Shown here: one piece after another, positions 7,902 to 14,972 of the stretch | Layout of the letters: each line of letters begins with the position of its first letter | Position numbering within the stretch: position 1 is the first letter of the stretch | Source: Pseudomonas marvdashtae | GTDB taxonomy: Bacteria; Pseudomonadota; Gammaproteobacteria; Pseudomonadales; Pseudomonadaceae | Assembly (NCBI RefSeq): GCF_014268655.2 | Contig: NZ_JABWQX020000001.1 | Location: 3,192,001-3,256,000 of the forward strand | Reading direction: 5' to 3' | Length of the DNA stretch: 64,000 bases | Made by a program: the position numbers and the translations under genes | Notes under the pieces: generated by a model | What the model saw: only the letters and a program-made list of their open reading frames with translations | The model's database searches: none | What the model was told of the DNA's origin: nothing

Positions 7902-8108
7902 ATGAGCATCCAGTTTCTTTCCCACGAGGAGGTTTGCGAGCTTACCGGCGCGCGAACCAAGGCAGGGCAAATTCAAAACCTGAAGAAAAACGGCATCCGG
8001 CACACGATCAAAGTGAACGGATGGCCGAGCGTTACGGCCATGGCCGTTACCGCCGTTGGCATTTTTGAAGCAGAAAAACCTGTATGGACTCCTCGCAAGG
8101 CTAGCTGA
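7902..8108 (+). CDS. DUF4224 protein upstream of the integrase
   Basis: A 68-residue protein with LSHEEVCELTGARTKAGQIQNLKKNGIRH, the DUF4224 signature, which resembles a small winged-helix domain. DUF4224 genes typically lie directly upstream of phage integrases and may act as recombination directionality factors or regulators; that role is inferred from context. The ATG at 7902 is preferred because GGAG lies 6 nt upstream. The stop is one base from the integrase ATG. Confidence 0.8.
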   Translation: MSIQFLSHEEVCELTGARTKAGQIQNLKKNGIRHTIKVNGWPSVTAMAVTAVGIFEAEKPVWTPRKAS

Positions 8109-8109
8109 C

Positions 8110-9141
8110 ATGGGACGAAGACCGAGCAAACCAGGCTCTATAGCCCGGCTGCGTGAGCGCAAAAAGCGCAGCGGCCGGGTCTATTACTACTACGACACCG
8201 GCGGAAAGGACCGTAAAGAAATCCCGCTGGGCAGTGACTACGGCCTGGCGATCATGGCCTACGCGAAGCTCGAGCGTGATCGTACCGCGACCGACCTGGT
8301 CGCGAAGGTGATCACCTTCCGCTATGTCGCAGAGAAATACATGGTCGACATCGTTCCGACGAAAGGCAAGCTGACGCAACTGGACAACCAGCGGGAAGTG
8401 AGAAATCTGCTCGCTTTCTTCGATGACCCGCCGGCGCCGCTGGAAACAATCGAGCCCCTTCACGTAAGGCAGTACCTCACCTGGCGAAAGTCTGCGCCAG
8501 TCCGGGCGAACCGTGAAAAGGCTTTGCTCAGCGCGATATGGAACTTCGCCAGGGACAAAGGCTACACAGCCCTCGCCAACCCGTGCGCAGGAATCAAGGG
8601 CAACAAGGAAACCGGCCGGAACACTTACGTCGAAGATGAGCTGTTCAAGCGCGTCTATGAGAAAGCAGACGTCGGCTTACAAGATGCGATGGACCTTGCC
8701 TACCTGACGAGCCAGCGGGTTACCGACACCAGACTGATGGACGAGCGTGATCTTCGGGGTGGGCAGCTGTGGGTTCTGCAGGGTAAGACGAAGGCGAAGC
8801 TGCGAATTGAAGTCACAGGGGAATTGAAGGCTTTGATAGACCGGATCATGGCCCGAAAATCAGCACACAAGGTGCGATCAACGCGGCTGATCGTTACAGA
8901 GGACGGCACACCGATGACGGTGGCCATGTTGCGAAGGAGATTCGATTTGGCGAGGGAAGCGGCTGGGGTCGCGAAATCTGATTTTCAGATGAGGGACCTG
9001 CGGGCCAAAGCCGGCACCGACAAGGCCGAATCTACCGGGGATATTATGCAGGCGAGGGATCAACTTGGGCATACTACAGTCGTTATGACCGAACAGTACA
9101 TCCGCAACCGGATAGGCAAAAAGGTATCGCCTACGAAGTAA
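8110..9141 (+). CDS. int: Tyrosine recombinase (phage integrase)
   Basis: A 343-residue site-specific recombinase that would integrate and excise the element at the adjacent tRNA-Leu. The N-terminal DNA-binding part is basic (about residues 1-60), with a core-binding SAM-like domain at about 65-155 and a catalytic domain beyond 170. Catalytic residues visible: Arg203 (SQRVTDTR), Lys near 226-230 (GKTKAK), Arg298 (RDLRAK), His321 (LGHTT) and the nucleophile Tyr330 (EQYIRNR). The usual His of the HxLR box is Arg295, a known variant among phage integrases. The ATG at 8110 directly follows the DUF4224 stop. The gene points towards the tRNA 3' end, the usual arrangement. Confidence 0.93.
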   Translation: MGRRPSKPGSIARLRERKKRSGRVYYYYDTGGKDRKEIPLGSDYGLAIMAYAKLERDRTATDLVAKVITFRYVAEKYMVDIVPTKGKLTQLDNQREVRNLLAFFDDPPAPLETIEPLHVRQYLTWRKSAPVRANREKALLSAIWNFARDKGYTALANPCAGIKGNKETGRNTYVEDELFKRVYEKADVGLQDAMDLAYLTSQRVTDTRLMDERDLRGGQLWVLQGKTKAKLRIEVTGELKALIDRIMARKSAHKVRSTRLIVTEDGTPMTVAMLRRRFDLAREAAGVAKSDFQMRDLRAKAGTDKAESTGDIMQARDQLGHTTVVMTEQYIRNRIGKKVSPTK

Positions 9142-9170
9142 TTGCGGACCATCGTCAAAATTGCGGACCA
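9140..9170 (+). repeat. Tandem 12-bp direct repeat near the attachment site
   Basis: AATTGCGGACCA occurs at 9140-9151 and again at 9159-9170 (period 19), starting within the integrase stop codon. Short direct repeats between an integrase gene and its att core are typical integrase arm-binding sites. That role is inferred. Confidence 0.5.
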
Positions 9171-9178
9171 GAAACGAA

Positions 9179-9214
9179 CAAGGGTTTACGTTAGCTTTCG
9201 CTCGCAAACCCTTG
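9179..9214 (+). terminator. Hairpin between integrase and tRNA-Leu
   Basis: CAAGGGTTT (9179-9187) pairs with AAACCCTTG (9206-9214), followed on the + strand by ATTTTA. It could end integrase transcription. It lies immediately outside the tRNA 3' end, so it may also be part of the attachment region. Confidence 0.45.
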
Positions 9215-9222
9215 ATTTTAGA

Positions 9223-9309
9223 TGGTGCCCGAAGCCGGAATCGAACCGGCACGCCCTTACGAGCGGGGGATTTTAAGTCCCATGCGTCTACCAGTTTCGC
9301 CATTCGGGC
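9223..9309 (-). tRNA. tRNA-Leu (anticodon UAA)
   Basis: 87 nt with an encoded CCA (TGG at 9223-9225 on the + strand). The acceptor stem GCCCGAA/TTCGGGC closes exactly (9303-9309 with 9227-9233). The T-arm region reads GGTTCGA in reverse complement. The anticodon loop, CTTAAAA on the minus strand, gives UAA. A long variable arm, expected for tRNA-Leu, is present. The 3' end faces the integrase and is the likely attB core of the left-hand element. Confidence 0.95.
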
Positions 9310-9463
9310 GGTAGCGCGGCCAAGCCGTGTGAAAACTGCCAGATGTGCATCTGACAGGATCGAGGCTGGTGCAACAGAGGGGGAAATATATACATCCCTC
9401 CCCGGTGAAGCAAGGATGCCCTTGCCCTTTTAAAGACAAAACCTTTCACTGCTTCTTGAATAA

Positions 9464-9500
9464 AAAAAGCTCTGTAGATCATGGATCTACAGAGCTTTTT
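9464..9500. terminator. Perfect 17-bp bidirectional hairpin between the two tRNAs
   Basis: 9464-9480 and 9484-9500 form a perfect 17-bp inverted repeat (core GCTCTGTAGATC) around the 3-nt loop ATG. It is flanked by A/T runs, so it can act as a terminator on either strand. On the minus strand it would end a transcript coming from tRNA-Cys before tRNA-Leu is reached. Confidence 0.75.
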
Positions 9501-9505
9501 AAAAG

Positions 9506-9579
9506 TGGAGGCCGAAGTCGGAATCGAACCGGCGTAGGTGGATTTGCAATCCACTGCATAACCATTTTGCTATTCGGCC
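9506..9579 (-). tRNA. tRNA-Cys (anticodon GCA)
   Basis: 74 nt with encoded CCA (TGG at 9506-9508). The acceptor stem GGCCGAA/TTCGGCC pairs exactly (9573-9579 with 9510-9516). The anticodon loop on the minus strand is TTGCAAA, giving GCA. The short variable arm fits tRNA-Cys. Confidence 0.95.
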
Positions 9580-9919
9580 TCAAGACGCTTGATGTAATGC
9601 AACCACACCAACCGCATACAAACTGATCAGGACAAGAGCTCGCCATTAGCGAGCTATCTCCTTGAAAACATTAGGTTTTTTAACACCCCAATGCGTTCGA
9701 TGGGCGCAATTATGTACTCATTTGCCTGGACTGACAACCCCTTGATTTCAAAAAAAATTTAGCTGACGGCCGGCCTTCCGGCTCTCTTTACCCGGCAATA
9801 CCACTGAGCGAAACCCGTCCCACGTCCGGCTCATCGGAAACCGCCAAAGCCAACGGAACAACCCCGTGCGCCCTCGGTTCATTCCTTATGTCGTCCCTGG
9901 ATTAATAAGGAGAATCATC
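9580..9919. other. Gene-free spacer upstream of tRNA-Cys
   Basis: No convincing reading frame. It should hold the minus-strand promoter of the tRNA genes. A small inverted repeat AGCTCGC/GCGAGCT lies at 9637-9655, and a run of eight or nine A followed by a GGCCGGCC palindrome lies at about 9750-9781. The last bases contain the AAGGAG ribosome site of the next gene. Confidence 0.4.
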
Positions 9920-10756
9920 ATGACCGAACGTCCAAAACTGGTGGCGAGCCGGGCCCCGGTTCCCACGCCTTCGCACCCTAATCTCGGCACGCCGGAGCGT
10001 TTGGTGTCGCTGGTTGCAGGTTCATTGCTGATCGCCAACGGCTTGCGCCAAGGGGGCCTGAAAGGTTGGCCGCAGGTGCTGCTAGGTGCGTGCGCGGCCT
10101 GGCGTGGCTACAGCGGTACATGCAGGGTCAAGCGCGCGTTGACCCACAGCCCGTTCGAGCAAACCTTCGAACAGGATCGCGACTGGGACGGCAGCAAAGT
10201 CATCTCCCGCAGCATCACGGTGGGCAAGCCCAGGGAAGAGGTGTTTGCGTTTTGCCACAACCCGGCCAATCTCGGGTCGTTGATGCCCTGGGTCGATGCC
10301 ATCGAGCAGACCGGCGAGCGCACCTATCGCTGGGTCGCCCATGGGCCGATGGACAAGACCCTGCACTGGGACCTCGAAGAGTGCGAGCCCAAGGAGGGCC
10401 GCAAACTGCACTGGATCGCCGGGCCGGATAAACGATTCAAGCATGACATCCAAATGCATTTCAGCGATGCGCCGGCCGGCCGCGGTACCCAAATCAAAGT
10501 CATCGTCGCCTGCCAGACGCCCCTCGGCGCGGCTGGCTACGCCCTGGCTGCGGCCATTTCACGGTTCTCGGACAAAGCCTTGCTGAACGTGTTGCGCAGC
10601 ATCAAGCAACAGCTGGAGACCGGGGAAGTGAGTACCAACAAAATGCGCGAGCAAACCAAGGATTTTCTCTTCGTGCACCCGGCCAGCAACGCGACTCAAG
10701 CACCGGCCAATGATTCTCCCACTGACAAATCCGGACTCAACGGAGGTACCGTCTGA
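9920..10756 (+). CDS. SRPBCC-family protein with N-terminal membrane-like segment
   Basis: A 278-residue protein. The ATG at 9920 has AAGGAG 9 nt upstream; an upstream in-frame start at 9866 does not. Residues 20-65 (TPERLVSLVAGSLLIANGL, then a GYSGTC motif) resemble the YgaP-like DUF2892 membrane segment. Residues 85-240 resemble a polyketide-cyclase/START (SRPBCC) lipid-binding domain (SRSITVGKPREEVFAFCHNPANL, then a W-rich sheet and a long C-terminal helix). Likely a membrane-anchored hydrophobic-ligand-binding protein; the ligand is unknown. Its TGA overlaps the ATG of the dehydrogenase gene by one base, so the two are co-translated. Confidence 0.8.
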   Translation: MTERPKLVASRAPVPTPSHPNLGTPERLVSLVAGSLLIANGLRQGGLKGWPQVLLGACAAWRGYSGTCRVKRALTHSPFEQTFEQDRDWDGSKVISRSITVGKPREEVFAFCHNPANLGSLMPWVDAIEQTGERTYRWVAHGPMDKTLHWDLEECEPKEGRKLHWIAGPDKRFKHDIQMHFSDAPAGRGTQIKVIVACQTPLGAAGYALAAAISRFSDKALLNVLRSIKQQLETGEVSTNKMREQTKDFLFVHPASNATQAPANDSPTDKSGLNGGTV

Positions 10757-11928
10757 TGCGCGCACTGACTTGGCAAGGCCCCAACTCATTACAAGTCGAG
10801 ACCGTCGACGACCCGTCCATCCTCAACCCCCGCGATGCCATCGTGCGAGTCATTCTGTCATCAGTCTGCGGCTCGGATTTGCACCTGCTCGGCGGTTACG
10901 TACCGACCATGCAGGCCGGCGATATCATTGGCCATGAATTCATGGGCGAAGTGGTGGAAACCGGCTCGGCTGTCACCCAATTCAAGAAAGGCGACCGGGT
11001 TGTCACGGTGTCGATTGTCGGCTGCGGGGAATGCGAGCACTGCCAGCGCTCGGACTTTTCCTGCTGCGACAACTCCAATCCGAACCCCACCGCTACAGAC
11101 ATTGCCTACGGCCAGCCAGCTTGCGGCATCATTGGCTACAGTCATGCCTTTGGCGGTTACGCCGGCAGCCACGCGACTTACATCCGCGTGCCTTTCGCCG
11201 ACGTCAACCTGTTTACCATCCCCGACGGCGTCAGCGACGAACAGGCGGTGTTCGTCTCCGACGCAGTGCCCACCGGTTATTTCGCCGCCGACAATGCCGA
11301 CATCCAGCGCGGCGATACAGTGGCCGTCTGGGGCTGCGGCGGAGTTGGGCTGATGGCAATCTCCAGCGCCTATCTGCTGGGCGCCGAACGAGTGATCGCC
11401 ATCGACCGCTTTCCCGATCGCTTACGCCTGGCCGAAGAAAAGGCTGGCGCCATCGCCCTTAATTACGAGACCACCGATGTGCACGCCGCCTTGCTGGAGC
11501 TGACCGGCGGCCGCGGACCGGATCGCTGCATCGATTGCGTCGGCATGGAGGCCCACGGCACCGAGGTCGATTATTTCTACGACAAGACCAAGCAGATGCT
11601 GCGCCTGCACACCGAGCGCGGAACCGTCCTGCGCCAGTCGATCCGCGCCTGTCGCAAAGGCGGGACGGTGTCGGTGGTCGGGGTGTATGGCGGCTTGCTG
11701 GACAAATTCCCGATGGGGGCGATCGTCAACAAATCCCTGACCCTGCGTTCGGGCCAGCAACCGGGACAGCGCTACGTGAAGCGGTTATTCGAGCACATCC
11801 AGAAAGGTGAGCTGGACCCCTCCTATCTGCTGACCCATCCCATGGGGCTGGAGCAGTCGGTGGAGGGCTATGGAATGTTCAAGGACAAGCGCGAGAATTG
11901 CTTGCGCGCGGTGTTTCGGCCGGAGTGA
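10756..11928 (+). CDS. Zinc-dependent alcohol/aldehyde dehydrogenase (MDR family)
   Basis: A 390-residue oxidoreductase close in layout to the formaldehyde-dehydrogenase-like branch of the medium-chain dehydrogenases. Catalytic zinc ligands: Cys38 (VCGSD) and His60-Glu61 (GHEFMG). The structural zinc lobe is Cys90, Cys93, Cys96 and Cys104. The NAD(P)-binding Rossmann motif is GCGGVGLMA, near residue 195, followed by an acidic residue (AIDRF) that favours NAD. The substrate is not known. It is co-translated with the SRPBCC protein, a pairing that suggests a shared lipophilic alcohol or aldehyde substrate (inference). Confidence 0.88.
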   Translation: MRALTWQGPNSLQVETVDDPSILNPRDAIVRVILSSVCGSDLHLLGGYVPTMQAGDIIGHEFMGEVVETGSAVTQFKKGDRVVTVSIVGCGECEHCQRSDFSCCDNSNPNPTATDIAYGQPACGIIGYSHAFGGYAGSHATYIRVPFADVNLFTIPDGVSDEQAVFVSDAVPTGYFAADNADIQRGDTVAVWGCGGVGLMAISSAYLLGAERVIAIDRFPDRLRLAEEKAGAIALNYETTDVHAALLELTGGRGPDRCIDCVGMEAHGTEVDYFYDKTKQMLRLHTERGTVLRQSIRACRKGGTVSVVGVYGGLLDKFPMGAIVNKSLTLRSGQQPGQRYVKRLFEHIQKGELDPSYLLTHPMGLEQSVEGYGMFKDKRENCLRAVFRPE

Positions 11929-11940
11929 AGCGCCACTGGG

Positions 11941-11978
11941 AACCCTGGGGCGAGAGCGCTTGAATCTCGCCCGGGGTT
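11941..11978 (+). terminator. GC-rich hairpin after the dehydrogenase gene
   Basis: The arm at 11941-11955 (AACCCTGGGGCGAGA) pairs with 11965-11978, with one or two mismatches. It lies 12 nt after the stop. A T-run follows only at 12004, so termination may be incomplete. Confidence 0.6.
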
Positions 11979-12071
11979 AACCGCACTCGCATCAAGCACT
12001 GCATTTTTTTCTTGCCCATATCGACGCACTGTCGGATAAGACACAGCCTTAACCGCCTTGCGAGTCTGCCC

Positions 12072-13301
12072 ATGCCCCGTGTTGGTATCCCGAAGGGTTC
12101 CAGTGTCCGCCTGCTCGTCTTGCTGTTGTTTTCGATTCAACTGGTTTCCATGGGCGCCATGGAAATGAGTGGGCCGTTCTGGCCCGTTCATCTGCGGCAA
12201 CTGACCAGCAACGATGCACTGTTCAGCTTCGCCAGCACGGCGGTGTACGTCGGTCCGATGCTGGGCATCATCCTGACCAGCGCCTTATGGGGCCGCGTCG
12301 GTGATCGCTACGGGCACAAGCTGATGATGATCCGTGCGCTGGCGGGCCTCTCATTGACCCAACTCGGGCTGGCGTTGACCAGCGATATCTGGATAATCCT
12401 CATCCTGCGTTTCCTGCAAGGTGCTTTCGCCGGTTATATCGCCCCGGCCCAGGCCTATGGGGTAAGCATCGAGGCACCGTCGCGACGGGCCAGGCTGTTT
12501 GCCATCCTGCAGATTTCCACGAATGTCGGCTCGTTGCTGGGGGCGGTGGTGGGCGGGCTGATTCTGGACCAGGCAACGTTTTTCTGGATCAACATCGTGG
12601 CCTCCGGCTTATGCGCCTTGTGCACGGTGGTGGCGGCATTGACATTGCCCTACGTGGCGCCGGTGATAAAGGTTTCTTCGGCAGACAATGAGACCGAGTC
12701 CTCGCGGCGCGGCCTGTTCAACCCCGCGACGGCTTGGTTGCTGGGCATCATGGGCCTCCTGCTGCTGGCCCGGATGCTGCCGCAGACGTCATTTTCCTTG
12801 TATGTGGCTTCAACCTTCGAGGTCAGCAATGCCATGGTCGGGCTTTGCTACGGCTTGCTGGCCCTGGGGTTCATTCTTTGCGCGACGTCCTGGTCGCGCT
12901 ACTTCGAACAGCGCAACCCGGCGCAAACGCTGCACGCCATGACCGGCATCGTGTTGAGTTGCATCGCTGTCACCGCCTTGGCCGGCCTGACTCGGCAGCC
13001 AATGATCTTCGCCCTCGCCTATTTCATCTGGGGCTTGCTGTTGGGCGCGACAACGCCCGTGCTGACGGCGCTCATTTCCAAGAGTACCGACAACAGCCGC
13101 CAAGGCCAGGTGCTGGGTTTGTCCCAAGGCGTTTCGCAGACGGCGTCCATCATTGGGATTTCCCTTGGCGCCTTACTCAGCCAAGTCTATGGCCTGCAAA
13201 ACATTTATCTCTACGTCTGCCTCGCCTATGCAGTGGCGCTGATGCCATTGATCCTGCTGCGCTACAAACCGCTCGGGATACTCGGCAAGGCCGGCGAGTA
13301 G
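12072..13301 (+). CDS. MFS transporter, probably siderophore or drug exporter
   Basis: A 409-residue inner-membrane protein with about 12 helices. The first is VRLLVLLLFSIQLVSMGAM, with MEMSGPFWPVHL after it. The loop 2-3 motif ALWGRVGDRYGHK (G-x-x-x-D-R-x-G-x-K type) identifies the major facilitator family, and a second GQVLGLSQGV element marks the C-terminal half. The ATG at 12072 follows a weak GAG site. Placed just upstream of a sigma/anti-sigma/TonB-receptor/ABC set, it may export the siderophore after iron release or move it across the inner membrane. The gene is not clearly in the same transcript, because the Fur box lies between it and the sigma gene. Confidence 0.8.
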   Translation: MPRVGIPKGSSVRLLVLLLFSIQLVSMGAMEMSGPFWPVHLRQLTSNDALFSFASTAVYVGPMLGIILTSALWGRVGDRYGHKLMMIRALAGLSLTQLGLALTSDIWIILILRFLQGAFAGYIAPAQAYGVSIEAPSRRARLFAILQISTNVGSLLGAVVGGLILDQATFFWINIVASGLCALCTVVAALTLPYVAPVIKVSSADNETESSRRGLFNPATAWLLGIMGLLLLARMLPQTSFSLYVASTFEVSNAMVGLCYGLLALGFILCATSWSRYFEQRNPAQTLHAMTGIVLSCIAVTALAGLTRQPMIFALAYFIWGLLLGATTPVLTALISKSTDNSRQGQVLGLSQGVSQTASIIGISLGALLSQVYGLQNIYLYVCLAYAVALMPLILLRYKPLGILGKAGE

Positions 13302-13369
13302 CGCCAACGCACCCTAAACGCCCCCACCGGCAATATGACCTTGCGCGGCACTGAGCGCCTCCACTACCA

Positions 13370-13390
13370 TTGGGAATAATTCTCACTATC
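13370..13390 (+). promoter_or_regulatory. Fur box upstream of the FecI-type sigma gene
   Basis: TTGGGAATAATTCTCACTAT resembles the Fur consensus (GATAATGATAATCATTATC) and lies 17 nt before the ATG of the sigma factor. It implies iron-repressed expression of the signalling pair. Confidence 0.7.
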
Positions 13391-13406
13391 AAAAAACACA
13401 ACAGCC

Positions 13407-13922
13407 ATGAACGATCCAGGGTCAGTGGTCAATGATTGTCACCTGCGCACCGTCGCAGACCTCTATAGCGGACACCATGGCTGGTTGTACGCCCGGCTTT
13501 ACCGAAAACTGGGCAACGCGCTGGACGCCGCCGACCTGGCCCATGACACCTTCATTCGCATACTCGCCTCGAAGGTGGCGGTGATCGAAGAACCGCGGGC
13601 GTACCTGAGCTGTGTCGCCGGGGGCATCCTGGTGAACTGGTTCCAGCGCAAGGCACTCGAGCGTGCTTATCTCCAGGCGCTGGCTTCGTTGCCGGCGCCT
13701 GAAGTGCCTTCGCCCGAGCGACGCTTGCTGGTGCTTGAGGCGCTGTACGAGATCGACGCCATGCTCGATACCCTGCCGACTCAAGTAAAGCGGGCGTTCC
13801 TGCTCTCCCAACTCAACGGCCTGAAATATGACGACATCGCCACGCAACTCGGCGTTTCGCTGATCACCATCAAGCGCTACATGAAACAGGCTTTCCTGCA
13901 CTGCCTGATGCTGGTGGACTGA
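13407..13922 (+). CDS. FecI-like ECF sigma factor
   Basis: A 171-residue iron-starvation type extracytoplasmic sigma factor. Region 2 contains YARLYRKLGNALDAADLAHDTF and the LSCVAGGILVNWFQRKA stretch (promoter -10 recognition). Region 4 contains the helix-turn-helix LNGLKYDDIATQLGVSLITI (-35 recognition). It should direct transcription of the downstream receptor gene after signalling through the FecR-like partner. The gene sits behind a Fur box and abuts the FecR gene with no spacing. Confidence 0.92.
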   Translation: MNDPGSVVNDCHLRTVADLYSGHHGWLYARLYRKLGNALDAADLAHDTFIRILASKVAVIEEPRAYLSCVAGGILVNWFQRKALERAYLQALASLPAPEVPSPERRLLVLEALYEIDAMLDTLPTQVKRAFLLSQLNGLKYDDIATQLGVSLITIKRYMKQAFLHCLMLVD

Positions 13923-14885
13923 ATGCAACTTCACGACCAAGCGCTCGACCCGGCCATCCTCAGCGAAGCCGCCGACTGGCTGATGCGCCTGAGCGAAGGC
14001 AGCGTCAATGACGCCGAACGCCAGGATTGGGAACGCTGGCGAGCCAGCAGCCCGGCACACGGCCAGGCCTGGGCCCGGGCCGAGCTACTGCTGTGCAAGC
14101 TGCAGGGCTTGCCCCCTGCGCTGGCGATGGCGGCACTGGACCGCCCCAACAATCCCTCTCGCCGTGCCGCCATGGGTAAGCTGGCCACCCTGCTCGCCCT
14201 GGCTCCCTTGGCCTGGGGCAGTTGGAAGCTCAATGATTGGCAGCAGTGGACCGCTGATTATCGCGCCCCCGTGGGCGAGCGGCGCGACGTGACCCTGGCC
14301 GACGGTAGCCATGTCACCTTGAACACCGATACCGCGATCGATGTGTATTTCGACGAGCGCCAGCGCCTGCTGCTGTTGCGCCGCGGCGAGGTACTCGTCC
14401 AGACCGCGGCGGATCCGTCACCGGTGGCGCGCCCCTTCCGGGTACAAACCAGCGAAGGCCGGATGCAGGCGCTCGGGACACGCTTCAGCGTCCGCGAAGA
14501 AGCCGGACACACGTGTCTCGCGGTATTGGAAGGCGCCGTGCGCATCGAAGTCAGGGGCATCGGTGAGCAAGTGGTCGAGGCTGGCCAAGCCAGCGGTTTT
14601 ACCGCACGGGGCATCGATGGACTGAAACCTGTCGACAAGTCCTCGCTGGCCTGGGCCCGCGGCATGCTGATGGCCGACAACATGCGCCTGGGGGACTTCA
14701 TCAACGAACTGAGCCGCTATCGCAACGGTGTTCTGCGCTGCGATCCGGCCATCGCCGGCTTGCGCATATCCGGTGCATTTCCTGTCAACAACACCCGCCG
14801 AACCCTGAAGATGCTCGCCCAGACCTACCCCATCAGCGTGACGTCCCGCCTCGGCGATTATTGGGTCATGTTGGCGCCGGCGTGA
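13923..14885 (+). CDS. FecR-like transmembrane sigma regulator
   Basis: A 320-residue inner-membrane regulator. The cytoplasmic N-terminal sigma-binding domain (residues 10-75) has the DUF4880 pattern EAADWLMRLSEG and W..W. A short hydrophobic helix (about 85-100; LATLLALAPLAWGSW) crosses the membrane. The periplasmic FecR domain contains the conserved GERRDVTLADGSHVTLNTDTA, and the tail resembles a secretin/TonB-like N-domain (AGLRISGAFPVNN). It receives the signal from the STN domain of the receptor and releases or activates the sigma factor. Confidence 0.92.
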   Translation: MQLHDQALDPAILSEAADWLMRLSEGSVNDAERQDWERWRASSPAHGQAWARAELLLCKLQGLPPALAMAALDRPNNPSRRAAMGKLATLLALAPLAWGSWKLNDWQQWTADYRAPVGERRDVTLADGSHVTLNTDTAIDVYFDERQRLLLLRRGEVLVQTAADPSPVARPFRVQTSEGRMQALGTRFSVREEAGHTCLAVLEGAVRIEVRGIGEQVVEAGQASGFTARGIDGLKPVDKSSLAWARGMLMADNMRLGDFINELSRYRNGVLRCDPAIAGLRISGAFPVNNTRRTLKMLAQTYPISVTSRLGDYWVMLAPA

Positions 14886-14972
14886 ATCCGAAAAAATAAT
14901 CGTGCGGGGATGATACTTTTTTCAATCCTGGCTGGCTTAGGGAACAAACCCTCTACACAGGATCCTCCCGCC

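Noticed and set aside
9750..9781. A-run followed by a GGCCGGCC palindrome as a terminator
   Set aside because: No gene reads into it in the required direction, and the palindrome is short; left as spacer sequence.
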